From a virus, in IMG/VR virus record IMGVR_UViG_3300031773_000025, positions 1 to 29,430 of that record: a DNA stretch of 29,430 nt. One strand, 5' to 3'. A program made the translations under genes and the position numbers. Below are positions 15,401 to 23,917 of this stretch, in pieces. The stretch's first letter is position 1. Each line of letters starts with the position of its first letter. The notes below the pieces were generated by a model. The model searched no databases and was not told the origin of the DNA. It saw only the letters and a program-made list of their open reading frames with translations.

Positions 15401-17917
15401 TTATCCTACATATGTAAGAAGTACTATGTAAGTTCCATCTGCAACTGTACCTGCAAAAGCAACAATTACTTCAGCACCACTTCTAGTTGTTTCAGCAAAT
15501 ACTGTTTCACCAGCTGTACTCATTATTTCAACTTTTACATCTAAAGCATCATTTGCTACCGAACCAAAAACAAGCGAAGAAGAACAGTCTACTGAAAATT
15601 TAGTTACTCCACCTGATACAGTTCTTGTTACTGCTCCTGAAGCACTAGTTAATGTAAGTCTTTTTCCTAATGCACCTGTAACTACAGAGTTTAATGCATA
15701 TCTACCATCTAAATCAACAGTTACATTTCCTAAACCTTGTCTTGCTGCAGTTAATATACCATTACCTGTGTTAAAAGATAAAGAAGTTAAATAGTTGTTA
15801 CTTCCAGTTTGAGGAACTTCCCATGTACCATCACCTCTTAAGAATGTACTGTTTGAACCTCCTGTAGGTACGTGACCTACATTAGAACCTCCGTCATAAG
15901 CCATTGACTGAACTTTAACAGCTCCTGTAGTTGGATTAACTACAATTGGCGTTCCTCCAGAAGTCCCTGGACTTATTTCATCTACACTAGTTACAGTTTG
16001 AGTATTTGTATTTACCCATGGTACGTTAACCACTAAGTTATCTCCTGAATCAACTTGAACCTTATATGTTCTACTACTTGTTGAGCTAGCCGTGTTTGCC
16101 GCTACTGATTGAGTTCCAGCTACATTAGCATTTATAGTGTTACCTGATAAACTTAAACCTGTTCCTGCAGCTCTCTGAGTGTTTGTGTTTGTTGGTGTTA
16201 CCCATGAACCATCACCTCTTAAGAAAGTAGAACTTCCACCTCCTGAAGGCACAATACCTAATGTTGAACCACCACCATAAATATCAGAAGAAACCCATCC
16301 GTTTGATGTTACATTAAAGTGAGCTGAATTAAATCCTGCAATACCTTTTGTTGTTGCTCCATCACTTGAACCTGCTGTTGCAACACCTATGTTGTTTTGA
16401 ACTACTGTCCAATTAGCTAGTGCGGTTGGAGCATCTGATTCTGCAATAAGTAAATCACCATCTTCAACTGTTTCTCCAAAGAATTGTCCTGCAGTTGTTA
16501 CTGCATATGTCCAACCTTGTTTAATAGATGAACTTGGATTTGAATCTAAATCAGGTGAGTTGGTTGCTGCGTTATATCCTCCTTGGAATATCAAAGCTCC
16601 TGAACCTGCTAATGTAGAATCTACATAGCTTTTAGAAGCTGCTGAACCTGCTGCTGTTGGAGTTACTGGAACAGTTAATTGTCCTGTAAAAGAACCTGTA
16701 CCTGTAACGCTTAAAACACCACCTGTCATTGTTATATTATCTCCAACTGTTAAGTCAGAAGAAATTGTAACGTCATTTGGTAATCCAACAAATATTGTTC
16801 CTCCAGCTCCTGCAGTTTCAGTAACTTGTATTTCATTGGATGTACCACTAACAGTAATGCTTGTGTCTGTTCCTGAATTAGCATCTAATTCTACTTTAGC
16901 AGTATTTGAACCACCTGCTCCAACTTTTAACTGATAAGTTGTGTTTGTATTTGGGTTAGCAGGTAAAGTAAATGTTGTTACTTCATGACCTGTAACGTGT
17001 CCTGTAGCATTTGTTGTTACCTCTGTATATGCATCGAATGTCCCTCCAAATGATAAAGAAGCAGTATCTGTAGTTTCTGTATCAGACTGACTTGCGTGAG
17101 AAATATTTACAGAACCACTTGAACCACCACCTGTTATTGGCGATGTTGTACTTACATTTGTAATATCTCCTTGAGGAGCTAAAGCAACTAAACTTGATAC
17201 AGCAATTTCTTTTACTGTACTATCTGTTGCATCCTCATATAAAATTTTATCAGAAGCAACTATAGCTGTTCCATCTGGAGCAGAATCTATAATGTTATTT
17301 GCACCTGAATAATCTACAGCTAATGATACTGAACCTGAAGTTCCTCCACCTTGAAGACCTGCTCCTGCACTTACTGCAGTAATGTCTCCTTGTGGAATAG
17401 ATGGGAAAGTTACTAAATTACCTGCACCATTAACATACTGAGAACTTGTACCGTTCATTGTTATATTAACAGATGGATTAATTGAAGCAGTTCCTCCAAT
17501 TGCAGCTGTAAATGCATTACCTGCATGTGTAGCTCCAACAGATGTTACTGTACCATCATATTGATCATTTGTTGTAATTGTAATTGTAGTACCTGAACGT
17601 GTTACACTAGCTGTACCACCACCTGTAAATAAAATACTATCAGTACTAGATGGATTAGAAGCCACTAAATTAACAGTTGAAGTTCCGTTACCTGAACCTG
17701 TAGCAGTTAAATCATAGGTTGTGTTTGTATCAGCAGAAGATTGAAGGGCTACCCAACTTCCTCCTTCACCAACTTTCAGTTTATCGTCTGTGGTGTTGTA
17801 ATATAACTGACCATCAACAGGAGTTCCTGCAGCTGCGTCATTTATTTCGTTTTGAATTTTTGCATTGAATAACTCATTTTTGTTGAAGTCAATGCTGTTT
17901 AAAAAATTAATTGCCAT
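15401..17917 (-). CDS. Large repeat-rich tail fibre protein
   Basis: This 838-aa protein is rich in Thr, Ser, Gly, Ala and Asn and low in charge, typical of trimeric beta-structured fibres. It contains related blocks: GDITAVSAGAGLQGGGTSGS (residues ~176-195) echoed by GDITNVSTTSPITGGGSSGS, several NTNTTYxL motifs, and two copies of STFLRGDGxWxxP (residues ~565 and ~690). Residues ~1-65 form the start (QLYYNTTDDKLKVGEGG), which is common in phage fibres. The last ~90 residues (from ~745) are a compact beta domain that may be the tip. It lies in an unbroken fibre gene series, with the next gene separated by 9 bases. Confidence 0.78.
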   Translation of the reverse strand: MAINFLNSIDFNKNELFNAKIQNEINDAAAGTPVDGQLYYNTTDDKLKVGEGGSWVALQSSADTNTTYDLTATGSGNGTSTVNLVASNPSSTDSILFTGGGTASVTRSGTTITITTNDQYDGTVTSVGATHAGNAFTAAIGGTASINPSVNITMNGTSSQYVNGAGNLVTFPSIPQGDITAVSAGAGLQGGGTSGSVSLAVDYSGANNIIDSAPDGTAIVASDKILYEDATDSTVKEIAVSSLVALAPQGDITNVSTTSPITGGGSSGSVNISHASQSDTETTDTASLSFGGTFDAYTEVTTNATGHVTGHEVTTFTLPANPNTNTTYQLKVGAGGSNTAKVELDANSGTDTSITVSGTSNEIQVTETAGAGGTIFVGLPNDVTISSDLTVGDNITMTGGVLSVTGTGSFTGQLTVPVTPTAAGSAASKSYVDSTLAGSGALIFQGGYNAATNSPDLDSNPSSSIKQGWTYAVTTAGQFFGETVEDGDLLIAESDAPTALANWTVVQNNIGVATAGSSDGATTKGIAGFNSAHFNVTSNGWVSSDIYGGGSTLGIVPSGGGSSTFLRGDGSWVTPTNTNTQRAAGTGLSLSGNTINANVAGTQSVAANTASSTSSRTYKVQVDSGDNLVVNVPWVNTNTQTVTSVDEISPGTSGGTPIVVNPTTGAVKVQSMAYDGGSNVGHVPTGGSNSTFLRGDGTWEVPQTGSNNYLTSLSFNTGNGILTAARQGLGNVTVDLDGRYALNSVVTGALGKRLTLTSASGAVTRTVSGGVTKFSVDCSSSLVFGSVANDALDVKVEIMSTAGETVFAETTRSGAEVIVAFAGTVADGTYIVLLTYVG

Positions 17918-17926
17918 GTTGTTTTT

Positions 17927-18562
17927 TTAGTTTAAATAAGCTTTACCTGCAAAGGCTGCTGAAAATGTTAATGTTACGTTGTTACTATCTATATATTCGA
18001 CTTCGCCATGAATGACAAATTCATTGGTATTTACTACTGATACTGATGGAAATCTATCTAAATTATGCTGTATATTCCATGTTACAGATGAAACTCCTTG
18101 TGTAAAAGTAAAAGTTGAATCTGTGTTATCCTGCCAAGTTGCTACTACTGTTCCGCCATCTTCACGATCTAAGGTTAATGTCTTATTACTAGACCCTGTT
18201 ACTGTTGCTTTATATATTGAAGCTTCATAAGCAGTTGCCCAATCTTGGGAATCATAACCATCAGCTGTAATAGTTCCTGAAAAATCTACATCAGATGATA
18301 CTTTTAAATTACCTAAAACATTATCTATATAAGCATCTGTTCCATCATGAAAAATACTAAGCTCATTTCCTGACCCCCACAATGACTTTACATTGTTACC
18401 ATGGTAAGTAGGCCCATTCATTATTCCACCTGCAACAGGTAAATAAGGGCCTCCTGTAACATAAATGCTTGTGTCTAATGAACCATCTCCTTTTAAAAAT
18501 TGAGAAGCATTACCACCTATGATTACAAACTCATTTGAAATGTACTTTTTAATTACAGCCAT
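17927..18562 (-). CDS. Short fibre or fibre-adaptor protein
   Basis: This 211-aa protein begins MAVIKKYISNEFVIIGGNAS and includes QFLKGDGSLD (residues ~21-30), a variant of the FLRGDG repeat seen in the larger downstream fibre. Residues ~65-110 (LSIFHDGTDAYIDNVLGNLK) resemble the fibre 'shaft data' repeats of marine phages. The C-terminal ~80 residues are a beta domain (VTWNIQHNLDRFPSVSVVNT, VTLTFSAAFAGKAYLN) that I associate with short fibre tips. It sits between two larger fibre genes, with gaps of 3 and 9 bases. Its precise place in the virion is unknown. Confidence 0.68.
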   Translation of the reverse strand: MAVIKKYISNEFVIIGGNASQFLKGDGSLDTSIYVTGGPYLPVAGGIMNGPTYHGNNVKSLWGSGNELSIFHDGTDAYIDNVLGNLKVSSDVDFSGTITADGYDSQDWATAYEASIYKATVTGSSNKTLTLDREDGGTVVATWQDNTDSTFTFTQGVSSVTWNIQHNLDRFPSVSVVNTNEFVIHGEVEYIDSNNVTLTFSAAFAGKAYLN

Positions 18563-18565
18563 TTA

Positions 18566-21500
18566 TTACCAGTTCTTTTGTACTATATTTACCCATGCAT
18601 ATGAAGTAGCACCATCTTGCATCACCATATCTATATAACTATTGTTACCACTTACTCTATATCTTATTGAACCAACAGTATTTGCAGTTGGTGAAGCGCT
18701 AGTGTCAGCGATTTTTATAGCACCAGCTACATCTAATTTTGCATATGGAATTGTAACTCCTATTCCAACTTCAGAATTTGTATCTGTTGTAACTGTACCA
18801 TTTGCATCATCAAGCAAAAACCCAGTGCCACCATTACCACCAGCGCTTAACTGTAATTTATCATTAGCAGTATAAATATCATGTTGATTGCCACTTCCAC
18901 TTAACTTTATATTTCCTTCTACTTCTAATTTTTCAGTAGCTGCTCCACCTGCACCTATTCTTACATTTCCACCTTTTACAAGAACTGTTCTAGCACTAGA
19001 ATCATCATAAAGACCTAAAGCAGCTGCTTGACCATCTATATCTCCAATATTTATAATGTTGTTAGCCAATACTACTTCAGCAAATGCAACTCCAAATGAA
19101 GCATATCTTCCTGCGGCATAATGATTATCAAAAGCGTATGATGGAGTAACCGTTCCAAGTCCAATTCCTAGACCTCCTTCAAACATTATACTGTTTCCAA
19201 CAGCTGTATTGCTATTCCATTTAGTAATGTAGTCTTGAGTTCCAGAACCTGTAACTGTACCTCCACCTCCACCACCTGTGGATACTTCGATTACGTTACC
19301 ACTTGCATCAACACCTAAATTATATGTGGCAGTTCCTGTTATTGTTCCACCTCCATATGATGGTAATTTTAATTCACCATTTTTATTTAAAACTAAGGCA
19401 TTACTTTTAGTATTAATATCTTGTCCATTACCGATAGTAAATAAATCATCAGTACCAACCCAAGTATTTACACTTGGACTACTTGGAGGTAAATTAAATG
19501 AACCTAATACTGTTTCTTTAAAAGAAGTTCCTTCTAATCCATTTCCAATTACTACTTGAGTATCTCCCTTAACTAGTAAGTTGTTTCCTATACCAACACT
19601 TCTTTTTAAATCAACTACTATATCAGCTCCAATTGCTACAGTATTATTAGCATCTGCTTTTGCATTATCACCCATTGCAATAGCTGAATCTCCGTTTGTG
19701 TTAGATAAATAACCTGCTGCAAAAGCATAATCTCCTAATGCAGAAGTTCTATATCCCATTGCTGTTCCTGCAGCTCCTGTTGCAGTTGATTCAAATCCTG
19801 AAGCAAATGAATCACCTCCTGAAGCAACTGTTGAATTGTTTAATGCTACTGAAGCACTACCTGAAGCTGTAGTTTCTAATCCTAAAGCTACTGCTGCTGC
19901 AGAAGATGCTGTGTTTGACTTACCAATTGCAGTACCATTGATTCCTGTAGCTTGGTTTTCTTGTCCTATTCCAACACTATAATCCCCTGTAGAGTTGTTC
20001 TTGTATCCAAATGCAATACTCCATTTTCCTACAGCATCGTTATCTGTACCTATTGCAACTCCACCTTCTTTTTCAACTTGATTTTCATAACCTAAAGCAA
20101 TTCCATTTGTTGCAGGTGCTTTAACTACATTATCACGACCTATTCCTGTACCGCTAGTAGACTCAACTGTATTTTGTTTACCTACAGCAAAAGAAAATTG
20201 TCCGTTTACAACACTTGAAGCTCCCATTACAACTGCACCATTTGCAGTTGCATCAACATTGTTTCCATTACCTATAGCGACTGAATCATACCCTAATGCA
20301 TTGTTTCCTGAACCTATTGCAACTCCACCTCCATTACCTGCTGAACCTGCAACATTACTTAAACCTATTACTATTGAGCCATCTTGTTCTGCAATACTAT
20401 CTTTACCTAAAGCTATAGAGTTATTCCCTTTTGCAGTAACATCTGAACCTATAGATGTTGTAGATTGTCCTTGAGCAAATGAATTTTCTCCAAATGCAAA
20501 AGAAGCTTGTTGTGAAGCAATTGAATCCTTACCTCCTGCAAAAGAATGTTGTCCTAATGCTTCAGATGAATCTCCAAAAGCTACAGAATAATCTGCTGTA
20601 GATTTCGCTTGAAAACCAACTGCAAATGATGCTTCACCTGTTGAAATACTTGTGTTTCCTAATGCGGTAGAAAATTTTCCATCTGCTGTTGTGTTACTTC
20701 CCAATGCAAGAGAAGATGTTCCATTTGCAATTGAATCATTTCCTGCGGCAAATGAATAATCACCAGTTGCTGTAGTTTGATTTCCAAAAGCTTGTGAAGC
20801 TCCTCCTTGAGCATCAGTAGCATAACCTGCACTAAAAGATTGAACTCCTGTTGCACTTGAAGCAGACCCAAAGGAATTAGCATAATCTCCATTTGAAGAA
20901 ACTGCGTCATTAAAGATTAAAGATTGAGTTCCTGCTCCTAGTTTTATTGGTGCATCACCAAGCTCTCTTGGTGCTGTCCATATTGCTATATTTCCTGTTG
21001 TACCTTGCCCTGTTAATACAGAGGAGTTGTCAATTTTATCCCAAAAAACATTTCCTGCAATATCTTCAGAGATAATTGCCCAATCACCTGGCTCCCAATC
21101 TGTAATTGTTCCACCTGCGGCATCTGTTAAAGGAGTTGTTCCTGGAACTGATACTACCCAATATTTACCTGTATTATCAGCAGTTAATGGATAAACCTGT
21201 AAATCAGGTACATTTGTTAAAGCATCCCAAGCTGATTGGTATTCTAATCCTGAACCTTGGAAGTTTTGCCAAGTTACTTTTCCGTTTCCATCTGAAACTA
21301 AAACTTGTTCTTGATTACCTTGAGTGTTTGTAGAATCGTAAACATCTCCAATTAATCTTATTTCTTGATTCATTGTAACTGAATCATCAAATACTGAATC
21401 TCCTGCTACATAAAAATCATTTAATATGTTTGCGTTATTGTTTACTGTAAGGTTAGCTTTAACTAAAACATTTTGAGCAACCTCTAATGATCCAACGCCT

Positions 21501-21814
21501 GAACCATTATCTAAGTAAACAGTTGTACCAAGAACTTCTCCAGGTTTACCACCTAGAGAAGCTGTGTCTTGATATAATAATGAATCTACTAATAATACTG
21601 ACTCCTGTCCTGCAGAAGCAGCTGTAAAAATAGGAAGCCTGTATGACACACCATCAAATGCTGCGTCAATAATAAAATCAGCAATACCTTGTATTGTAAA
21701 TGTTTTTGTTTGAAGACCAATTGGAGTAGAGTTAGCCGCTGTTCCAATTAAATAATCTGCCCCTTCAATCGGTGATTGACCAGGATACGATATAGTATTG
21801 CTAATTTTTGCCAT
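18566..21814 (-). CDS. 1082-aa fibre with YadA-head-like repeats
   Basis: The largest complete protein of the window. The N-terminal ~130 residues look like a fibre attachment domain. Residues ~185-260 form a region with WEPGDWAIISEDIAGNVFWD, a carbohydrate- or fibre-adaptor-like motif. From residue ~310 to ~735 there are about 30 repeats of roughly 14 residues with the form [SA]xA[FLIV]Gxxxx[AS]xG, such as DYSFAAGNDSIANG and SSLALGSNTTADG. These match the left-handed beta-roll head repeats (Hep/Hag) of trimeric autotransporter adhesins like YadA. The C-terminal ~230 residues have VGIG-type repeats shared with the S74 fibre and end in an aromatic tip (SYAWVNIVQKNW). I expect a trimeric receptor-binding fibre. 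Confidence 0.85.
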   Translation of the reverse strand: MAKISNTISYPGQSPIEGADYLIGTAANSTPIGLQTKTFTIQGIADFIIDAAFDGVSYRLPIFTAASAGQESVLLVDSLLYQDTASLGGKPGEVLGTTVYLDNGSGVGSLEVAQNVLVKANLTVNNNANILNDFYVAGDSVFDDSVTMNQEIRLIGDVYDSTNTQGNQEQVLVSDGNGKVTWQNFQGSGLEYQSAWDALTNVPDLQVYPLTADNTGKYWVVSVPGTTPLTDAAGGTITDWEPGDWAIISEDIAGNVFWDKIDNSSVLTGQGTTGNIAIWTAPRELGDAPIKLGAGTQSLIFNDAVSSNGDYANSFGSASSATGVQSFSAGYATDAQGGASQAFGNQTTATGDYSFAAGNDSIANGTSSLALGSNTTADGKFSTALGNTSISTGEASFAVGFQAKSTADYSVAFGDSSEALGQHSFAGGKDSIASQQASFAFGENSFAQGQSTTSIGSDVTAKGNNSIALGKDSIAEQDGSIVIGLSNVAGSAGNGGGVAIGSGNNALGYDSVAIGNGNNVDATANGAVVMGASSVVNGQFSFAVGKQNTVESTSGTGIGRDNVVKAPATNGIALGYENQVEKEGGVAIGTDNDAVGKWSIAFGYKNNSTGDYSVGIGQENQATGINGTAIGKSNTASSAAAVALGLETTASGSASVALNNSTVASGGDSFASGFESTATGAAGTAMGYRTSALGDYAFAAGYLSNTNGDSAIAMGDNAKADANNTVAIGADIVVDLKRSVGIGNNLLVKGDTQVVIGNGLEGTSFKETVLGSFNLPPSSPSVNTWVGTDDLFTIGNGQDINTKSNALVLNKNGELKLPSYGGGTITGTATYNLGVDASGNVIEVSTGGGGGGTVTGSGTQDYITKWNSNTAVGNSIMFEGGLGIGLGTVTPSYAFDNHYAAGRYASFGVAFAEVVLANNIINIGDIDGQAAALGLYDDSSARTVLVKGGNVRIGAGGAATEKLEVEGNIKLSGSGNQHDIYTANDKLQLSAGGNGGTGFLLDDANGTVTTDTNSEVGIGVTIPYAKLDVAGAIKIADTSASPTANTVGSIRYRVSGNNSYIDMVMQDGATSYAWVNIVQKNW
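19595..20885 (-). repeat. DNA encoding ~30 YadA-like 14-residue repeats
   Basis: The stretch codes for the repeat block of the 1082-aa fibre. Units are ~42 bases long and diverged at DNA level, yet keep the coding pattern for A-x-G every ~14 residues. Such tracts can expand or contract by recombination. Confidence 0.7.
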
Positions 21815-21815
21815 C

Positions 21816-22049
21816 TTATTCTTTTTCTTTTTCTTTTATTTCACCTGTTTGCAAGTTAATAGTTGTGTTTTCTCCGTATTTCTTTACAAGCTTAGCTTCT
21901 AAATCTGCGAATTTTTTTCTAACTTCTTGTACTTGCTCTATTACTAGGTGCTTTTGTAATTCTAAATCACCTAATTGAGTTTTTAAGTTTACAAAATCTG
22001 AATTCAAAGTTTGTAATTCTACTAGTTCTGTCTTTTTTAAATTTTTCAT
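21816..22049 (-). CDS. Small coiled-coil protein of unknown function
   Basis: This 77-aa protein is almost wholly a coiled coil (residues ~5-58, with TLNSDFVNLKTQLGDLELQK), followed by a short Lys-rich tail with the motif LQTGEIKEKEKE. I recall similar small proteins with a KYG...L-TGEI ending in marine phages. It stands first in the fibre transcription unit, after a -7 box at 22073-22080, and is separated from the 1082-aa fibre by one base. It might help fibre assembly or trimerisation, but that is a guess. Confidence 0.6.
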   Translation of the reverse strand: MKNLKKTELVELQTLNSDFVNLKTQLGDLELQKHLVIEQVQEVRKKFADLEAKLVKKYGENTTINLQTGEIKEKEKE

Positions 22050-22072
22050 TTTATTAAATTATGGTTATTATG

Positions 22073-22080
22073 CAAAGGTA
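22073..22080 (-). promoter_or_regulatory. Bacteroidota-type -7 box (TACCTTTG)
   Basis: TACCTTTG on the minus strand fits TAnnTTTG and lies in the only gap between the lysis and fibre groups, 24 bases before the ATG at 22049. A -33 TTG at the right distance was not found, so confidence is moderate. Confidence 0.45.
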
Positions 22081-22084
22081 TGAA

Positions 22085-22480
22085 TTATTCTTTAGTTTTC
22101 TTTGAAGCTTTCTCCCAACTTCTTCCAACAAAATAAGCTCCATATACTGTTACGAGCAATGTTTGAAAAATAGGAATGTATTCTTTTGATATTGTAAACT
22201 CTCCAATGTTTCCATCAGTAAAACATAATGCAGTAAATATTACTGTCAAATATATTAGTACCATTGGACGAATATTTTTGGATAAGACTGAATCTGATGC
22301 CATGTCAAATTTCCAACGTTCGGTAACTTGTTCTTGAGCTTCTTTATCAGCTTGTTCTAAAATTTTTGTAATTTTTTGTTTTGCCTGTAACCTTTCTTCA
22401 TCAGTAGTTATAAGCTCATCTAATACTTCGCCAACATCTTTTATTACATTTCCGCTGAGCCATTGCCATAGTTTTTTCAT
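22085..22480 (-). CDS. Holin-like membrane protein (3TM/GTA-holin type)
   Basis: This 131-aa protein has an amphipathic N-terminal half with charged helices (residues 20-60). Two membrane segments follow, at ~72-88 (PMVLIYLTVIFTALCF) and ~101-119 (YIPIFQTLLVTVYGAYFVG), and it ends in a short basic tail (GRSWEKASKKTKE). The motif SKNIRPMVLIYLT and the ending FVGRSWEK resemble the holin family found in gene-transfer-agent and many phage lysis cassettes. Its ATG overlaps the stop of the amidase gene (ATGA), which supports a paired lysis function: it would form the membrane hole that releases the amidase. Confidence 0.75.
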   Translation of the reverse strand: MKKLWQWLSGNVIKDVGEVLDELITTDEERLQAKQKITKILEQADKEAQEQVTERWKFDMASDSVLSKNIRPMVLIYLTVIFTALCFTDGNIGEFTISKEYIPIFQTLLVTVYGAYFVGRSWEKASKKTKE

Positions 22481-22905
22481 AAATACTTATATTCTTTTGT
22501 TGCGTCAAAACTTGGACATGCTTTTGCAGCAAAATCTCGATGAGAATGTATTACTGCTTTTGGAAAAGCTTTTTTAAGAAATATCAGCAAAGTTAAAATA
22601 CTGTCTTTTTGTTGATCAGTTCTATTATCTACTGCTTCGTATTTGCCGTCTTCTCCTCTTTCTTCTTCAACTCCACCTGCGTAACAAATACCTATGCTGT
22701 TTTTATTGTGGCCTTTTGTATGAGCGCCTTGTTTCTCTAAAGGTCTGCCAAATTCAATTAAGCCACCTCTTTTTATAAAAAAATGGTAGCCAATACCTGA
22801 CCACCCTCTTTTTTTGTGCCACTTGTCAACCTCTTTCACATCTATATCATGTGAAGGTCTGGTTGCTGAGCAATGAACTATAATTTTATCTATTTTTCTT
22901 TTCAT
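22477..22905 (-). CDS. N-acetylmuramoyl-L-alanine amidase (endolysin, T7-lysozyme-like)
   Basis: This 142-aa protein matches the Amidase_2 family, which cuts the amide bond between N-acetylmuramic acid and L-alanine in peptidoglycan. The zinc ligands are visible: H11 in IIVHCSAT, H122 in HSHRDF and C130 in KACPSFD. Active-site Y40 (GYHFFIK) and K128 are also present. H122, K128 and C130 fall at the same numbers as in T7 lysozyme. The core is complete with no added binding domain or signal peptide, so release depends on a holin. It overlaps the holin gene downstream by 4 bases and the small membrane protein gene upstream by 20. Confidence 0.93.
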   Translation of the reverse strand: MKRKIDKIIVHCSATRPSHDIDVKEVDKWHKKRGWSGIGYHFFIKRGGLIEFGRPLEKQGAHTKGHNKNSIGICYAGGVEEERGEDGKYEAVDNRTDQQKDSILTLLIFLKKAFPKAVIHSHRDFAAKACPSFDATKEYKYL

Positions 22906-23047
22906 TATAATTAATCCATATTCTTTGAGCCGTATAAACTATAGAAGCTGCTAATAGAATTAATTTTAATACCATCTCTACGTGTGTAAAAGACACAGCT
23001 AAACTCACCAAATTTAAAGCATATATTTTTATATCTTGCATTGTCAT
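22886..23047 (-). CDS. Small membrane protein in the lysis cassette
   Basis: This 53-aa frame starts MTMQDIKIYALN and has two adjacent hydrophobic stretches (residues ~8-21 and ~25-42, the latter EMVLKLILLAASIVYTAQ), followed by a basic tail (RIWINYNEKKNR). A second ATG lies at residue 3 (23041). It overlaps the amidase start by 20 bases in another frame. Small one- or two-helix membrane proteins next to an endolysin are often holins, antiholins or pinholins. The predicted role is therefore membrane permeabilisation or its regulation, with the downstream two-TM protein as the likelier main holin. Confidence 0.65.
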   Translation of the reverse strand: MTMQDIKIYALNLVSLAVSFTHVEMVLKLILLAASIVYTAQRIWINYNEKKNR

Positions 23048-23118
23048 TATTCTCTTATAAGTATGTAATTCACTTCTAAGTCTAATAATGCACTATTATC
23101 TTGCGTATATTCTACCAT
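23047..23118 (-). CDS. Possible 23-aa micro-ORF
   Basis: The frame MVEYTQDNSALLDLEVNYIL followed by IRE ends in TAATG, so its stop overlaps the next start, and its beginning overlaps the previous gene's stop. This looks like translational coupling across an otherwise unused 65-base gap. It is too short for composition to decide, and chance cannot be excluded. Confidence 0.3.
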   Translation of the reverse strand: MVEYTQDNSALLDLEVNYILIRE

Positions 23119-23369
23119 AGCGCTACTATTTCTCCTGCTGTAGTTCCTGTGTCAAATACTTGTAAAACATTTACAGGAAAAAATTGACCTGCATAACATC
23201 CAACAAATATAACATCATCTCCACCAACAGTCTTTACTCGAACATTTCCTGGAAGTCCAATATATAAAGCACATCCATTATTTGTACCTCCTGTAACACT
23301 TGGAATTTGATCCGTATCACTTGGAACTACTAATGCTGCTCTACCTGCTTGTAATTTTTGATAAGCCAT
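23112..23369 (-). CDS. Small virion-type protein of unknown function
   Basis: This 85-aa protein starts MAYQKLQAGRAALVVPSDTD and is beta-rich, with the conserved-looking run CALYIGLPGNVRVKTVGGDD, then VIFVGCYAGQFFPVNVLQVF and TGTTAGEIVALW at the end. I recall many close relatives in marine phages, always small and usually near structural genes, which suggests a decoration or tail-associated protein. Nothing in the sequence proves virion location. It lies 3 bases after the Cys-containing small gene upstream. Confidence 0.6.
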   Translation of the reverse strand: MAYQKLQAGRAALVVPSDTDQIPSVTGGTNNGCALYIGLPGNVRVKTVGGDDVIFVGCYAGQFFPVNVLQVFDTGTTAGEIVALW

Positions 23370-23372
23370 AGT

Positions 23373-23528
23373 TTATTTATTATAAGGGAACATTCTGTTT
23401 AAATTATCACGTCTTTGACCACAACCACAAGGCTTCCCTGTTACCTTACTAACTGTATCTACAACCTTTTTAATTCCAGTTGCTTTGGTTAATTTTTCAA
23501 CGCTATCTCCTAATCCTCTTGATTTCAT
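23373..23528 (-). CDS. Small Cys-containing protein, unknown
   Basis: This 51-aa frame has an amphipathic basic N-terminus (MKSRGLGDSVEKLTKATGIK) and the motif KPCGCGQRRDNLNRMFPY at residues ~32-49. I recall the C-G-C-x-x-R-R-D-x-L-N-x-M-F-P ending in many Bacteroidota phages, with no function assigned. The start overlaps the stop of the preceding gene by 4 bases (ATGA), so both are probably translated together. The CxC motif might bind a metal, but there are only two Cys. Confidence 0.65.
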   Translation of the reverse strand: MKSRGLGDSVEKLTKATGIKKVVDTVSKVTGKPCGCGQRRDNLNRMFPYNK

Positions 23529-23668
23529 TTCTTACAAGTACATAATTTGTTTGGACACTTGTCAATTACTTTAAAAGTTAAAGACATTATAGCGTAATTC
23601 CAAGCACATTGAAATTTACACCAAACTCTTTGCATCCACAATCCTAATTTTACAAAAGCTTTCCCCAT
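23525..23668 (-). CDS. Small Cys- and Trp-rich protein, unknown
   Basis: This 47-aa frame reads MGKAFVKLGLWMQRVWCKFQ, then CAWNYAIMSLTFKVIDKCPN and KLCTCKK. It has five Cys and three Trp, is basic overall, and has a hydrophobic central stretch that could touch a membrane. Its stop lies inside the next ATG (ATGA) and its start directly follows the stop of the gene before it, so it is well packed in the series of small genes. I do not recognise a function. Confidence 0.6.
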   Translation of the reverse strand: MGKAFVKLGLWMQRVWCKFQCAWNYAIMSLTFKVIDKCPNKLCTCKK

Positions 23669-23887
23669 TTATTTTTTTATTAAACCGCCTAAGTGTTTTT
23701 TTACATAATGAACGCAATCTTTATGAGCATGTCTATAAGACATACCTTTATCCGCTCCATAAGAATGTCCATAATCTTTTTTAGACATTGCTTTAGATTC
23801 GTCTCTACGATCTTTAAATGATTGTTTCTTTTTTCCGTTTCTTGCTCCTAATGACTCATCGAGTCTTGAGTTGTATCCTTGTGCCAT
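23669..23887 (-). CDS. Small basic protein, unknown
   Basis: This 72-aa protein begins MAQGYNSRLDESLGARNGKK and is rich in Lys, Asp and His, with KQSFKDRRDESKAMSKKDYG and a His/Lys-rich C-terminus (HAHKDCVHYVKKHLGG). It has no membrane segment. A -7 box (TATATTTG) lies 23 bases upstream, making it the first gene of a possible transcript that runs on into the lysis genes. Its composition suggests nucleic-acid contact, though this is an inference only. Confidence 0.6.
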   Translation of the reverse strand: MAQGYNSRLDESLGARNGKKKQSFKDRRDESKAMSKKDYGHSYGADKGMSYRHAHKDCVHYVKKHLGGLIKK

Positions 23888-23909
23888 AGTTATAAATTTT
23901 TATATTCTA

Positions 23910-23917
23910 CAAATATA
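23910..23917 (-). promoter_or_regulatory. Bacteroidota-type -7 box (TATATTTG)
   Basis: TATATTTG on the minus strand directly follows the stop codon of the gene at 23918-24208 and lies 23 bases before the ATG at 23887. No -33 TTG is visible. It may give extra transcription of the lysis genes. Confidence 0.45.
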
